Shown here: one piece after another, positions 1 to 12,204 of the stretch
Layout of the letters: each line of letters opens with the position of its first letter
Numbering within the stretch: the first letter of the stretch is position 1
Origin: Trichobilharzia szidati
Taxonomy: Eukaryota > Platyhelminthes > Trematoda > Strigeidida > Schistosomatidae
Direction: 5' to 3'
DNA length: 64,000 nucleotides
NCBI GenBank assembly: GCA_944472155.2
Contig: OX235277.1
Coordinates: 38,078,804 to 38,142,803 of the forward strand
Program-made: the position numbers and the translations under genes
Notes under the pieces: generated by a model
The model's database searches: none
Told to the model about the DNA's origin: nothing
What the model saw: the letters and a program-made list of their open reading frames with translations, nothing else

Positions 1-123
1 TAAAACCATAGGTTCACCTAGCCAATTAGTGTCTTTTATTGTTGATAAGTTGAATGCCACTTTGGCTTCTTCGAAAGTACTCAGACATGAGTGTACGACC
101 TATGAGTCAACAGCAATTTACAC

Positions 124-660
124 ATGATTTCATATCCTCTTCACATAACCCTGTCCGTATCAATCACAAAGCCATATCAAACTAGTTGCCTTTCATCTGG
201 ATTCCACTCGATGGTCCAGTCTTCTCAGCGTATTTGTTTTCCTCCTCGATTTATTTCCGCATATTTGTTGGGTGAAAATTCCTGGTTGATTCTTTGCCTT
301 TCATAGTTCCACGTCATTTCTCTATTCCAGTCGGTAATATAATCTTCACTGTCACTGAGTCGAGGCTGGTGTCGATGAAAGTCTGAAGTGACCTGTTGAT
401 GATACGTACGTCAAGTCTTTGAGTCGTACAAAAGGAGAGATCTGACACAATTGTCCAGATGTTGTTCTTTCTGTTAAGCGTTAGAGATCTCCACATCCAT
501 TTCACATTAATGGACTCCTGTCTTCCTTTCCTGTTCATGAAGGTGACTGCAATAATAACAGTTACACCGTCACATAATGTTGTGTGAATATAGTTTATTA
601 CTTTTAGAAAGCGCTTGTCAATGTCTTTCGTCTTCCAGCGATCAGCAGTAGAATCCATTT
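124..660 (-). pseudogene. Decayed RTE-type retrotransposon fragment (C-terminal region)
   Basis: On the minus strand a degenerate reading frame (314-658) contains a segment like RLDVRIINRSLQTFID, which aligns with the region after the RT domain in the better RTE copies of this window (the RHKEHLKQTTDLH block at 45850-46330 and 53690-55197). The DNA further left (124-310) resembles the RTE 3' portion, for example the stretch around 230 that recurs near 35760. Stops and frameshifts break it, and no RT core survives, so it is a relic. Family assignment is by similarity to neighbours and is moderate. Confidence 0.45.
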
Positions 661-784
661 GAAAGTTAAAAAAGTCAATTTGGAAGGATGTTACATTTCA
701 TTTTTGTGAGTAGTTATAAATAATTGGTAAATGGTAAAATCATACAATATAAATTTCAATCTTTCAACTGTCCTTAGGAAAACG

Positions 785-1075
785 TTAAAGGTCCTGACAT
801 TAAACAGTTGGAGGTAATCGACAAGAAGCCTTCCACCCAGGTTCCAGGCTATTTGGCACTCACAAGTCAGCAAGGCGTGTCTGCGACCTTGAAGGAACTC
901 ATATCCCTTCGGAGATTCCTACTCGTGTCACCCAGTGCTCCCTGCAGTTAGAGACGAAACCACTGACCTATTCGGGATTGCGATTGACCTCCTGTAGGAG
1001 TGCAAACTTGACTGATAGAATTCAGTCTGCACTAAAGATAGGACTAGACACTTTGCACTAGTTACTAACTACTAC
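785..1075 (-). repeat. S4-type hammerhead SINE, degenerate copy
   Basis: The reverse strand reads as the same unit as 40640-40990: a leader with CTACAGGAGGTCAATCGC, a tRNA-like head (AGGTCAGTGGTTTCGTCTC), then CATGAGTTCCTTCAAGG and a hammerhead-like segment near 816-870. The ribozyme core carries an insertion (CUGACUUGUGA instead of CUGANGA) and the GAAA box is altered, so cleavage is unlikely. Confidence 0.6.
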
Positions 1076-1189
1076 CCAAACAAAACATTAAAAGTTTCCT
1101 AACAGTAATTTTTATTCCAAAGTTCAGTGCCTCTTTTATCCTTTTATTCCCAGTTCACAAGTGACGGAGGTTAGAATGCAATGGTAATT

Positions 1190-1345
1190 GAATTCCGACC
1201 CACTGGCTGGATTGTCAGTTGGCTAACCCTGCAATCTTAAGCTCTTCGGTTAAGTTCGTGGGGTATCATGGACATGCACTACTGAAAAGCTCCAAACTAA
1301 GACGAAACAGCTGTTCAGCACTCATTGGTTTCAAAATCTCTACAA
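1190..1345 (+). repeat. S1-type hammerhead SINE, degenerate copy
   Basis: Recognised by the tail of the S1 core around 1285-1330 (CTCCAAACTAAGACGAAACAG followed by a CAGCACTC segment), which matches the stem II loop, GAAA box and stem III of S1 copies elsewhere. The tRNA-like head upstream is poorly preserved. Confidence 0.5.
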
Positions 1346-1847
1346 AAATCCTAAAAATTGAATGCTAATCCTAAGCTCATTAACAGTCGTCACTGGATCG
1401 ACGTCCTGAAGTTCTGATGGTAGGTTTCACTGGTTGGCGATGGCGCCTTGTGTCACCAAGTATATAATAAAATCAATTCAGGCTTGCGCCTAGCAATCGA
1501 GTCTGAAGTCACTTAATCATGCAAAGCAGTAGGTGACCTAATCATTACTAGTTTAGAAAAACGTAAACCAGTAGATTCCAATACAGTAAGTGAATACCAA
1601 CCTACTTTAAGCAAGACTTCTCACAGCTAAGCTTCCGTTCGTCATAGGGTTATTGGCGTGAAGAAGGAACACATTTTCAAGTTGGACAAAATAGCTGCCC
1701 AGAGCGTTTTTAGTTTACAGCTTTAGATACTCTAGTTACCACAAAATAAGCTACTGATGTCACTTATTCACAATGTTTAACTTACATTTGTGAATTGTAG
1801 AAACTGATCAACCTCTTAAACGATTCCATTACTTATCTTTTTCCCAT
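1346..1847. other. No recognisable feature
   Basis: About 500 bases of A+T-rich DNA with no long frame and no repeat family that I could match within the window. Confidence 0.4.
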
Positions 1848-2000
1848 TCCTTGCGTTCTGGTTGGAACATAGCGCTTCAAGCGGTGGTTAAATTTTTTGG
1901 CAGGGAAGGGTCGCTAGCATGACGCCTAACTTTTTCTTATTTCCAGACTTAATACCGAATAATGAAATGATACAGGTTTAGGAGAGCTAGAAATTGAGCC
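1848..2000 (-). repeat. S3-type tRNA SINE, 3' part
   Basis: The plus strand shows GGTTGGAACATAGCGCTTCAAGC and, further right, a GCATGACGCCTAAC segment. These are the reverse complement of the S3 body and RTE-like 3' tail seen in full at 51368-51565. The tRNA-like head is missing. Confidence 0.5.
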
Positions 2001-2002
2001 AG

Positions 2003-2744
2003 AGCCTGCCGCCTGAATCTTGTGCATTCTACTTTTGGATCAGCATAGCTATTACTTATAGATTGCTGTTTATTTTAGGCCTTGAAGGTCACTATACTCC
2101 TCAAAATCGATGTCTCCCTTTGATAATATGATCAGCCTAACTAGCCTAATATTTACACGTATTCATTGAGCAATTTTACTCATATTTTACTGGTTGTAAC
2201 TGTTTTACTTTGATAGCACACAACATTATTGCATTCCTAAAGCATTTTCACTTTGAATAAAGGGAAAACTAACATGTTTACAGGATAATACGAGCTCTTT
2301 TTATTTCGTGGATTCTCTTAAAATGCTTACATCCCTGAACGCAAGCAGTCATAAGCTTCAAAATTTCTGAACATACTTTTCACAATGACTTCGAGTTATG
2401 GATTGAAAGCATAGGCAACAAATTAATCTGTGTTATAAGCGTAACAAGAGGGGCACAGTTCAGATTTCGCTTGGAAACAAGGATGAGCTGGTAACAAAAT
2501 AACAGAGTGAATTCATACATATTGTGATGGAGAGTTCAAGAGAGTGGGGGGTGAATAGTAAAGTAGAATTATGAGATAGACGGAACAACTCAGCAGATTT
2601 GGAAAATGAATAGTGAGTTCAACTCAGTATGTAAAAATCAAAATTGATTAGAATGTTACGCAACAGAACAAAACACAGAAGTACACAAACAAAACAATTA
2701 CGGTCACCAGGGTAGTGAGGGATTAGTCACGGTATCTTTCTGTT
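2003..2744. other. No recognisable feature
   Basis: A+T-rich DNA without supported coding or repeat signal. Confidence 0.4.
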
Positions 2745-3690
2745 GTCGTCTTTAGCTGGGTCCACAACTGCCTCCTCCATGTCACCCTCGCACTGACCAC
2801 CCACTCGTCGCTTACCATTGCACTGGGATTCCACTCGAGCAATGGCCTGCAGTGAGTGTGATGTCATTCGATGGCCTCCTCAACCTATGCCCGATCCATC
2901 CCCATCTCCATTTCCTCCTATATATCTGTTGAGCAATCGGCTCTCGCCTGTTGGTTTATTCCCAGACAGAGTTTCTTGTTGTTAATTCTTTTTGGCCGGC
3001 CTGCCAGCAAGCCATTTGATCTTGGGTATGGAGCCAGGAAAGTGACCACCTGTTGATAGAAGTCTGCAGTAGTCTGTTGCAATTGCTTTTCGTGACACAC
3101 GTGCTGGCCAAGTTTCTGACTCGTATAGGAGAACTGGCTGACTGACTGGCTGACGTCCCCTTTGTGTTGAACAGAATCCGAATATTGTTCTTGATGCTGG
3201 CTGAGTGCAGTGCAGAAGATTTCCAAACTGGTTTCATGCTGATGAAGGTGTACCTTGCCTTTCCGAATCCAGCTGGCTGGCTGGCCTGTTAAAACATTTT
3301 TATCCGTTTCCACCTGTGATTGAAACCGTGCCTCGTGACCAGATAAATGAAGGAAGTAACCTCTGTCAAATCTCTCCCATCGACGGTCATTGGTGCTGGT
3401 TGTTGTTGGTGGTGGTTGGTCGGTTGATTATCTTGATCATCTGAGTATTGTCTATGTTCACCTGGAGTCCCGTTGTCGCTGCCTGCCCACATCGCCTCTT
3501 CTGCCACTTTGTTGTTTTTCGCCTGCCAGTCATCTATTTTGTGTGACATTAGGCATAAATCATCCACGCACCAAGTGCCGATCCTCTAGAGACATCTTAT
3601 CGGTCAGTTCTCACTCCCTGTGCACAGTCTGACGCATTATTCAGTCCACGACAATGAGGAATATCACCGGTGATAATAAGCAGCCTTGAT
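2745..3690 (-). pseudogene. RTE-type retrotransposon, 5'-truncated
   Basis: Read on the minus strand the copy runs from the RT region to near the 3' end. Near 3630-3690 it resembles the RT motif block GCLLSP..F.IVVDW seen intact at 53890-54378. At 3530-3567 comes the catalytic-aspartate region, decayed to DDLCLMSHK. Then follow a NHHQQQ low-complexity linker, a SKNNIRI-like segment, and an ITQDQMA-like block around 3010. Several frames are needed, so it is not a working gene. The AAT-rich tail typical of the family is not seen at the left end. It is similar to the copy at 20715-21795, which shares the VRNLA..CVTK segment. Confidence 0.7.
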
Positions 3691-3699
3691 CCTAAGAAG

Positions 3700-4555
3700 A
3701 TAAATTTAAAAAATACCTCTTCTAACAACAATAACAAGAGCCTTATTACGCACAATACGTCTACAAAATATGCCCAGTTTTCAGTGTAGTTTATTGCATA
3801 ATATTTTCCCTTCATCCAGGAGTTTCAAGTAAAACAACCATCTCCAGTACATCGCGTGAAACAGTGATGGTAGATCTGAAGAATAGAATAATCCACTACG
3901 GTATTTTTCGTTGGTCCCAAAGAATTGGGCAACATTGGTCTGCAAGCCAATTAAAAATGTGCACACGAGTACATTTGAAGACCCACGGATATAACTAAAT
4001 GATTGTAGCGACTAGAACTAATCGAATGCACTGTATGCAGTCACACACACACACACAACCATGCAATGGCCGTCTTAAAATCTAATTAACCCAGTGAAAG
4101 GAGAGATTCATAACGCAAGTTCCATGTATCAAATCAAATGATAATATGCGCAGTGGAAATGATTCTGTAGGACTACATATATACTACTGATTGATTGAAG
4201 CCAGTAGTATCTTACCACTCACATCAACTTACACTCACTCACTCACTCACTGTTGGATAGCCACCTAGACTGAAATGATCTTAACACCTTATAGCCTTTT
4301 CTCCTTTTCTATGGCTGATGTTACCAGTAGTGTTTCCCCAGTTCGACTCAGCTCAGAGAAACAAATCAATAACAGGATGTGAGTGGTATACGACTAATCA
4401 TTGCAGTGAATCAGTAGTTTGACGTTTTATGCAACTACACTTGCTTGATTATTGATTACAATTTGTGCCAATAGCATATTGAGGTCTGAGTAATTTCACT
4501 CTCCGAAGGATACTGTGCTAAAATTACACCTCCTGGAACTGTGTAAATTGCGAGT
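3700..4555. other. Mostly unique DNA with short microsatellites
   Basis: Contains a short (CA)n around 4043-4058 and a short (ACTC)n around 4224-4250. No coding signal seen. Confidence 0.4.
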
Positions 4556-4559
4556 CAAT

Positions 4560-4712
4560 TTGTAAACTGTGAATTTGACTTGCGAATGTCCAGATACCCC
4601 GAAACATCTGGAAATTCTCATTCCCCCTACGAAGAATCAGGAGGAATAAATAGGATTATAAAACTCAGGTTTCGAAGTTGTGTTCCTGTGTTCCTATTTG
4701 AAGTAAAAGCGA
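4560..4712 (+). repeat. PLE lineage A, 3' end fragment
   Basis: The segment with CATCTGGAAATTCTC, CCCTACGAAGAATC and AAACTCAGGTTTCGAAGT matches the last part of the lineage A Penelope copies at 9295-9560 and 31730-31850. Only the terminal part is present; an RTE copy starts right after it. Confidence 0.5.
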
Positions 4713-4721
4713 TGAGTAAAT

Positions 4722-5352
4722 GCTCCAAGTTTCAACTACAGGCGGACGGAGCTGATGAGGATATCAAAGCAAGAATCGGAAAAGCAAGACAAGCTTTCAC
4801 TACTCTCTCAAGTCTGTGTGGAGGTCAACAACTCTCAGAATCAAAAATAAGATCCGGATTTTCAACTCCAATGTGAAGTAAATGCTACTCACTATACGGA
4901 TCAGAGACTTGCACTGCGCGTCATAAAGAGTATCTCAAACAAACTACAGACCTTCATTCACAGTTATCTTCGCTCAATACCACTCAATATCAGATGGCCG
5001 GCCAGAAAAGATCAGCAACAGAGATCTCTGTCAATGAGCGATCCAACCAGGAACCGATTGTGAAACAAATAGGCAGGCAGAAATGGAGATGGATTGGCCA
5101 TACTCTAAGAAAACAAGCCATCAAGTGGCATCACTAGACAAGCCATCGCTCGAGTGGAACCCGGCCGAAATGGAAGCGGCGAGTTGGTCGTCAGTGCAAG
5201 GGTGACTTGGAGGAGGTCATGTGAAGAGGCGATGAAAGTGTGTGGGCAGACTTGAAGCTAGGCGAAGACTGAAGCAGAGAATAGAATGCAATGGAGACGC
5301 ATGGCTGAAGCTCTATGTTCCTCTAGGAATCAAAAGAAACAATAATAATCAT
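4722..5352 (+). pseudogene. RTE-type retrotransposon 3' end
   Basis: Starts in the linker region (CTACAGGCGGACGGAGCTGA, the DEDIKARIGKARQAFTTL protein block) and runs through the C-terminal block and 3' end to an AATAATAATCATAA tail at 5338-5352. It is nearly collinear with 45850-46330 and 54575-55197. Stops and frameshifts interrupt every frame. The start abuts a PLE fragment, so it may be a 5'-truncated insertion into it. Confidence 0.75.
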
Positions 5353-6165
5353 AACATCCAAAAATAAGATCAGTCATTCTGAATTTTAACCCTAATCTTT
5401 TTCCCCTGATAACTGTCCAGTGTGCGCCAGAATTACTGGCACATTCTAGATTTGTCTGTGGTCAAGAATCAAGAATAATTGAATAACCAAACGCAAACTG
5501 CTTAATAAAATTTTAAAAAAATAATCACATTGGGACGGGGGGTGGAGAGGCAGAGGAGAACTATCTAGAATATCCTCTCATCTTCATGACGGCTATGGGA
5601 AAGTCACTCCTTTTGAGTGACACTAGAGAATCTTGTTAGGGGAATCATCACTGAGTCCAAAGTTTTCAATCTTTTCATGTGTAAAAGCCACTCGTGTCAA
5701 TAACTAACTACACAAACTGACTGTATGCCATAATGTATTGTGCTTAAGACCACTTACTGAAAATAACATGTTCCATTGTACTAATCAGCGGATCAATATT
5801 TGTAACTGCCACATGAGAAACTATGCACAGAAGTATTCTTCTGAGTTACACTGTATGACGACTCTGTGAAATGTGCTCAATTACGAGTCACCTTCCTCTA
5901 AAACACTAAACACATGACGTTCATCAAAACAAACCCCAAGACAAACAATTTGCTTTTTACAATGACGTAAGATAAAAAAAATTTAATTGGCATAGTGCCT
6001 GCTTTTTCGCTATGAACACGTACAAGTCTAGTCGTTTTGATAATGTCATACTTCTTTTGTATCTACGCTTAAATTACCTAATCGATTAAACTTTTCACCA
6101 CGTGCCATATATATGCATATATATATATACCTGTAAGCATTTATGTATACATACAAATCAAAGGA
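5353..6165. other. No recognisable feature
   Basis: A+T-rich DNA; an alternating TA stretch lies around 6106-6130. No coding signal. Confidence 0.4.
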
Positions 6166-6169
6166 TCCT

Positions 6170-6290
6170 CCTCATCAGTCAGTATCGCTTATAGACCATT
6201 GAAAACCGAGGAAGAATACTGGACAACTGTTTCGTCCTAGTTATTAGGACTCCTCAGCGGTGAACACCCATGCCTACAACACTTTCAAGT
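6170..6290 (-). repeat. S1-type fragment with hammerhead-like core
   Basis: On the minus strand the core reads CUGAGGA, then a stem II of about 6 bp (GUCCUA/UAGGAC), GAAA and ACAGUUGUC. The nucleotide at position 7 of the hammerhead core is free, so CUGAGGA fits. Stem I pairs poorly, and the tRNA-like head is absent. Confidence 0.55.
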
Positions 6291-7243
6291 GCCTTCAGAT
6301 TATATGACTAAGCTCGTTGAGCATTTTTAAAGACCTCTGAATTCTGTCTGTCTTCAATACCACTTATTCTCCCGTGTTATTTATTTATTTTTTTCTAAAA
6401 AACAAAACATGACTCAGAATATGTTAAGCTATTCAAAAAACCCTCCCTTTCTGATTGGCTAATTACCGACATGTTTTTAATTGGTCAAAGTGAATCCTAA
6501 AACTTCGGTGCAATGACTGAATAACGAAACAGGAGAATAAACAAATGCATAAATAACGTTCGACAAAAATCAATTAAAACAAAAATAAAGTGATATTTCC
6601 AAGAGAAGGTGAGTTTTTTACATATTCATATAAATTTTTTTTAATATTTTTATACTCTTGTATGACTTTTCTGTCGTTATGATAGCTCAGTGAAAAACAG
6701 CTTGAAAATCAATAGATGCCTATTGTTAAAGAGTAGTTTGTTTTTTTAAAAAAGAAATATGAGCATGATTGATGACCTCCTCCTGAAGACACTTGAAAAC
6801 TAGAAGCCTGTGTAGGAGTATATCCTCTAAAATGGATGCTTTCATTTCATGTGGATGTCTTAACCACCGTTGGTTGGTAAACAGTAAACTTGGAATCGGT
6901 CTAGCTCTAGCCAGATAATATGATTAATTCCTACAAAATAGGAGCAATTCATTCGTAATTACTTGAATATGCAATCAATAAGCATTGACTAGTAATTACA
7001 CTAAACAGTGATTCTGTAACTACCTAGTTGGAGTCAGCTGATGACGATGACTTCCCAAATCATCCAGTGTGACCGTTAGATCGATTTTCAAGTGTTAGTT
7101 AGGTTAGAGAACCAGTGAACATGAGGAAATACTAAAACAGGTTTGAGACTACATATCACTAACTTATTTTTTCAAATAAAATTAACCACACTGTCACTTC
7201 ATTGCTGAGTGATCTACTCATATCAATACAGAGAGAGTCATTC
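6291..7243. other. No recognisable feature
   Basis: Unique A+T-rich DNA with short A and T runs and no supported gene. Confidence 0.4.
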
Positions 7244-7957
<714 letters not shown>

Positions 7958-7961
7958 TTCA

Positions 7962-8125
7962 TATAAGTATCAAACTTGGGCACTGTGGTAGAGCATAACT
8001 CCATTATGGATAAGATCTTGTTTTGTTAATTCACACAGTGTTGTACAGTAATATTAATATAATATAATATTACTGTACAACACTGTGTGAATTATCAAAA
8101 TAAAATCTTATCCATAATAGTTATT
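7962..8125. repeat. Long inverted repeat resembling PLE lineage A terminus
   Basis: Arms at about 8003-8056 and 8066-8119 are near-perfect complements (the inner part AATTCACACAGTGTTGTAC is exact) around a TAATATAA-type centre. The sequence before it (CACTGTGGTAGAGCATAA) matches the lineage A terminal fold-back at 32435-32615. I interpret it as a solo PLE terminal structure. Confidence 0.7.
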
Positions 8126-8130
8126 CAGCT

Positions 8131-8915
8131 ATTCAATTACCCTACAAAAGCTGTTTTCCTTTTTTTTGATAAAACATTAAAGTTTCACATTGAATTAAGG
8201 CTTCTTTCACATTTTTGAACTTTATGGTATTTTCATTAGATCAGATGAGTATTGACTGTTTTTATTCACAAGGTCTCTTCTATATACCTTTGATAGAGTC
8301 TTTCTATTGATATCTTTGTTTTAGTTAATTAATTAGTTAGTTAGTTAATTAGCTAGCCTGCTAGCTGGCTAGCTAGTTGAATATAGAGATAACTAATTGT
8401 AACTTTATTTTCTTTCTACTCTAGGAATGTTTGTTGTTTATGTGGTTTGTTTTTCATTGTTAAGGTCGTATAAATTTTTCTCTCCGTCTTTAATGTTTCG
8501 GAATAGTCATTATCAGTAGTGTGGTTATCATTATTATTATAAATGCTATTATTATTATTATTACTATTATCATTCTTATTGTTGTCTAATTAGCCTTCAT
8601 TGTGGGATGTTGACCTGTGTGCTTTGTGAGATAATACAGAGAAATAATAATTAGACTGACAGTGCATATATTATTTACTTCTGATTATATGAATAAATAT
8701 TATTATTATATGCATATATCTTATGTTATGCGTTAATTAAAAGCGATACTGAAAGAATGCAAAATGCAAACAAAATACGGCCAGATTAGAAAAAATACCA
8801 CATAATCTTTATACTTTGTGTGTTCTCTTTTAGTAAAAGAAACCTAATTAATATGAATTAAAACTGTATGGTGAATTAACTATTCTAGAGAAACTTTACT
8901 TTTGCTACAATTCTG
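8131..8915. other. Unique DNA with AT-rich microsatellites
   Basis: Holds a short degenerate TTAG/CTAG patch at 8325-8380 and ATT runs around 8525-8577. No coding signal. Confidence 0.4.
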
Positions 8916-8917
8916 AT

Positions 8918-9200
8918 TATTATTATTATTACATTGGGCTCCAAGTAGAATATAGATAGGGTTTCAGTAGGACACCTGCATTTCCCTCTCTTCCCTGCCT
9001 GATGTCTTTCTTACAGAAAATCTTCTGGATTTTCTGCTGTGTCAGTGACGTTCAACTCATCATTTCATATTCAGGTTCCACTAGCGGACCCGATGGGTGG
9101 ATGGTTTCACTTGGTAGTTTCTATTTTCTTTTGTAGATTTGCTGATTGGGATATAGATTCTTTGGTGGTCTTGCCTGTATATTTCATATTAATGCGTTCA
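8918..9200 (-). pseudogene. RTE-type retrotransposon, 3' end only
   Basis: Begins on the plus strand with the reversed tail TTATTATTATTA, then the diverged tail block (GGGCTCCAAGTAGAATATAG) and the region normally reading CAGGTTCCACT. The reading frame is lost. It is an old 5'-truncated copy. Confidence 0.55.
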
Positions 9201-9294
9201 TCAGATATATATATATATCACCATACATTGGTAAACAGTATTATGATTCACTGACTGACGAGGTTTTGAAGATAATTCCGCTGTCAGTCTTTCT

Positions 9295-9640
9295 CTCTCT
9301 CTGCCTTATAGATTAGACGTTTTGTCGCATACTATTGTAACTTTGCGTGTTATTGCTCCTAATGCTATTAGAACACAACGCAGGGAAAGATTGATAAAGG
9401 AAGCTTTATACTTATCGAGTGAAGTGAAACCACTTGCAATAGGAATAATTCAGCACCTGTCCATACTCAGACATCTGGAAATATATTCTAGTATCCCTAC
9501 GACAAATAGGAAGCAATAAAGAATTGAAGTTTCAAAGTTATGTAGTTGTAACAGATCAGGTGAATCTGAACAATAATCAGTTGTCTCCGAAACTTTGTCA
9601 AACAGTGAACACTGTTCCACTATGTGCGGTGATATATGAG
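9295..9640 (+). pseudogene. PLE lineage A, C-terminal and 3' end
   Basis: The frame at 9322-9519 has the block RRERLIKEALYLSSE, matching YRERLITEALFIEST in the better copy at 31641-31856, the segment after the GIY-YIG core of Penelope-like elements. The following DNA up to about 9640 is the same 3' untranslated tail. RT and the YIG motif are absent, so the copy is truncated. Confidence 0.6.
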
Positions 9641-9689
9641 ATTACACATTATCCTATAGTTTTACCCATACATTTGATTGGTTGGAAGA

Positions 9690-10045
9690 TTTCATTATAA
9701 GTTGACATCAGTTAGAAAACCACTGGAAAACCAGCTGCGAGTATTGGACAGCTGTTTCTTCAGCCTAGGTTAAAACTCTTCATCAGTACGCATCCACCGT
9801 CAGGGTTCGAACTCAGGGCCTCCTGGTTACAAGGCTAGCGAGCTCGCAGACCATTCACCAGCCACTGGGCCTTGATCTAATGGCCAGTCCATGAATTCTA
9901 ACTTCTGCCAATTCATAACATAGCGCGACCACTTAGAAATATGTCTTCTTCAATGAGTTACTGCCCCAGCTTCAACCTGCTGCACCCTACTGGTCACAGA
10001 TTCCCACTGGAACCCCAGGTCGCTAGTAAGCTTAATATTAATTTT
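9690..10045 (-). repeat. S1-type hammerhead SINE, nearly full unit
   Basis: On the minus strand: leader, tRNA-like head (B-box-like GGTTCGAAC region near 9810), hammerhead-like core near 9750-9795 (CUGAUGA, then stem II with the GAAA box changed) and the conserved tail with ACATCAGTTAG near 9705. Confidence 0.75.
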
Positions 10046-10049
10046 CCAG

Positions 10050-10185
10050 TATCGGTTTTGTAGGGAATTTTTTGATTAGTTGGAAAACTTCATCACTAGA
10101 TGACATCGGTTACAGAACCTTTGAAAAACCTGGGTATACTGGACAGATGTTTCGTCTCAGTTTGGGACTCTTCATCAGATATAAC
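10050..10185 (-). repeat. S1-type fragment in tandem with the previous unit
   Basis: A second S1 tail and core lie in the same orientation directly beside the 9690-10045 copy. The core keeps CUGAUGA, the stem II region and GAAA, but the tRNA-like head is missing. Such head-to-tail neighbours recur in this window. Confidence 0.65.
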
Positions 10186-10189
10186 CTAA

Positions 10190-10975
10190 CTGGCCATCTG
10201 ATTCTCACTATCGAGGCGATGAAGGCAAGTGTGGACATGAGTCTGCAGCGACCTCTCGAAATTACTTTTTACAAGGCTTGAGACAATTTCTCTGAACTGT
10301 GTAGAAGCACGAACTCGAAATCGGTGGTGAAAATCCGAATCTTATTCCTCATGATGTGTGAGGCAATAACTCTATAAAATACAACATCACTGTTGTACAA
10401 ACATTCATCAAAAGTTGTACGAAAGTAACGAAAAAGAGAAATGTCCCATTTAGGTCTGTGAACAGAATGACTATTCACAGAAACTAGTCATGGGCAACAA
10501 CCAAGGGGACCGTTGAATGTTAGGAATAATGCATTAAAAAGCAACAAACTATCTTAATTCATTAACGAATTCACTGAGCGAAAATCTCCCCATCGTCTCG
10601 TCTTCCACCTGCCTAGACAAGGTCTAAAAGTGGAATGTCCGAATATCAATATATGTCGATAACTATAAATTATATATATTACTATGTTATTATTCGTATC
10701 TTGCCTTGTCAAAGGGAAAAGCTCCTCTAGCAAAATATCTTCACTCCACTCATTTCTCTGTTATCACTTCAAGTTGAATTCATAACTGCCAACGACCTGC
10801 CATTGTCTCTTCAAAAGTATCCCCTCCGACATCCAGCCTGTCGCTTCCTACTTAGATTCCACAGGACGGCCTGTCTATTCAGCATATGTTTGATTCACCC
10901 ACCTTTCCTCCAGCATATTTATTACGCTAAGAGGTTGGTGACATGAGTCAATAATTCTTCGGTAGGATACTCACC
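10190..10975 (-). pseudogene. Two decayed RTE-type pieces
   Basis: Two minus-strand patches (10190-10480 and 10740-10970) resemble the RTE C-terminal region: GGTGAAAATCCGAATCTTA near 10330, and the block around CATCCAGCCTGTCGCTTCC near 10835. The DNA between them shows no clear similarity. Both are strongly mutated. Confidence 0.4.
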
Positions 10976-11029
10976 AATCACATCACATTTGAATAAGGAA
11001 TTTGATTCCCGTCCCATGCTTAACCGTTA

Positions 11030-11170
11030 GGAAGCCTGATAATGACGAGGAAGTTGGGTATGAGGATAGAAAACCTACCTCTGTAATTAGGAATAACACC
11101 ATTGCTGTTGAAACTTTAAAGCTAAAGCCTGGGGTACTCCACAAAGGAGTAAAACAATAAAAAAAATAAG
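11030..11170 (+). repeat. S3-type SINE, 3' part
   Basis: GGAAGTTGGGTATGAGG, the GTTGAAACTTTAAAGC region and an end resembling GGAGTAAAACAAT match the body and 3' tail of the S3 unit at 51368-51565. The tRNA-like head is degenerate. Confidence 0.5.
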
Positions 11171-11235
11171 ATTACTGATTGGTTCACTACCTGACTCTAT
11201 TATTTAAATAAAGCAAGAACAGCAAGAGTGGTTTG

Positions 11236-11287
11236 TGCAGGATAATATGGTACCATCATTTATTTCATTGGCTTCTCATCAGCTGCC
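11236..11287 (-). ncRNA. Hammerhead-like ribozyme motif in left PLE-B arm
   Basis: On the minus strand GGCAG, CUGAUGA, a minimal stem II, GAAA, then a stem III built from AUAA/UUAU and an AUG/CAU inner hairpin, then C and CUGC. Stem I pairs GCAG with CUGC and a C occupies the cleavage site. Stem II is only 1-2 bp, which lowers confidence in activity. Confidence 0.5.
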
Positions 11288-11393
11288 TCCTTACAGCCTA
11301 AATCAATTGTGAGGTCTACGTACACGAAAGTTTTAACATACTTGCAAATTTTACATGTTGTCAGTTGACAGAAAGTTCCACAATTAGTGAAAA

Positions 11394-11891
11394 GTGTTCA
11401 GAAAATTGTGCTTATATAGTTTTTACACAGGCAGTTCAAGTCAAAATAAATGTAGTCATGTGAACTCCAACTGCATATACAAATTTACATGTATCTGCGG
11501 GAGCAGTTACATTGGAAGGACAGAAAGAAGAAGGGCATATCTACGATTTTCTGAACATGTATCAAAAAGCTTACGTCTAAAGGGAACAAATTCTTTAAAC
11601 AGTGCCATCGCCAGGCATCTCCTCGACACGGGTGATGAAGTGGAAATCGAGAAATCTTTTAAAATTATCAATACACAAAAGAGCTCCATTCTCCTCAAGT
11701 TTGCCGAAGCTATTTCTATCAAACGCTTCAAACCAGATTTATGTGTTCAGAAAGAAGCAGTTGTTAGTCTTTCCTTGCAATGGTATCTGCATCTCTTTAT
11801 TCTCTACTCTGATTACGTAATCTTTGTCTTTAACCCCACCCCTCTTTTTTGTAATCTGGAATATTGCTTGTCTCTTGTTTCTATGACATGA
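11394..11891 (+). pseudogene. GIY-YIG endonuclease domain of Penelope-like element (lineage B)
   Basis: This 165-residue open frame encodes the C-terminal endonuclease of a Penelope-like retroelement, the domain that nicks target DNA. Residues 27-45 carry CIYKFTCICGSSYIGRTER: the cysteine pair and the YIG motif with the following arginine, as in PLE endonucleases. The rest of the domain (EH at 54-55, the LLDTGDEVEIEKSF block at 76-89, AEAISIKRFKPDLC at 104-117) also fits. The RT part is missing and the true start would lie further upstream in an intact element, so the methionine at 11394 is not a genuine start. The frame is open across the domain, making this one of the least decayed PLE endonucleases here. 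Confidence 0.75.
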
Positions 11892-12153
11892 TTTGAACTC
11901 AGTACATCGTTACCAAATTCATTAGTTACTCATCATCTTACTCACCTCTCGTCTTTATTACGTAACTCCTTTACCATTGTATGCATACATTTAATTTGAC
12001 TTGAACTGCCTGTGTAAAAACTATATAAGCACAATTTTCTGAACACTTTTCACTAATTGTGGAACTTTCTGTCAACTGACAACATGTAAAATTTTGCAAG
12101 TATGTTGAAACTTTTCTGTACGTAGACCTGACAATTTATTTAGGCTGTAAGGA

Positions 12154-12204
12154 GGCAGCTGATGAGAAGCCGACGAAATAAATGATGGTGCCATATTATT
12201 CTGC
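12154..12204 (+). ncRNA. Hammerhead-like ribozyme motif in right PLE-B arm
   Basis: Same fold as the left arm: stem I GCAG/CUGC, CUGAUGA at 12159-12165, GAAA at 12175-12178, and stem III with inner AUGGUGCCAU where the left arm has AUGGUACCAU. U is at the cleavage site, which is permitted. Hammerhead motifs in the terminal repeats of Penelope-like elements are established; the assignment here is by eye. Confidence 0.5.

Noticed and set aside
124..306. Short plus-strand ORF
   Set aside because: It is the antisense shadow of the decayed RTE fragment on the minus strand.
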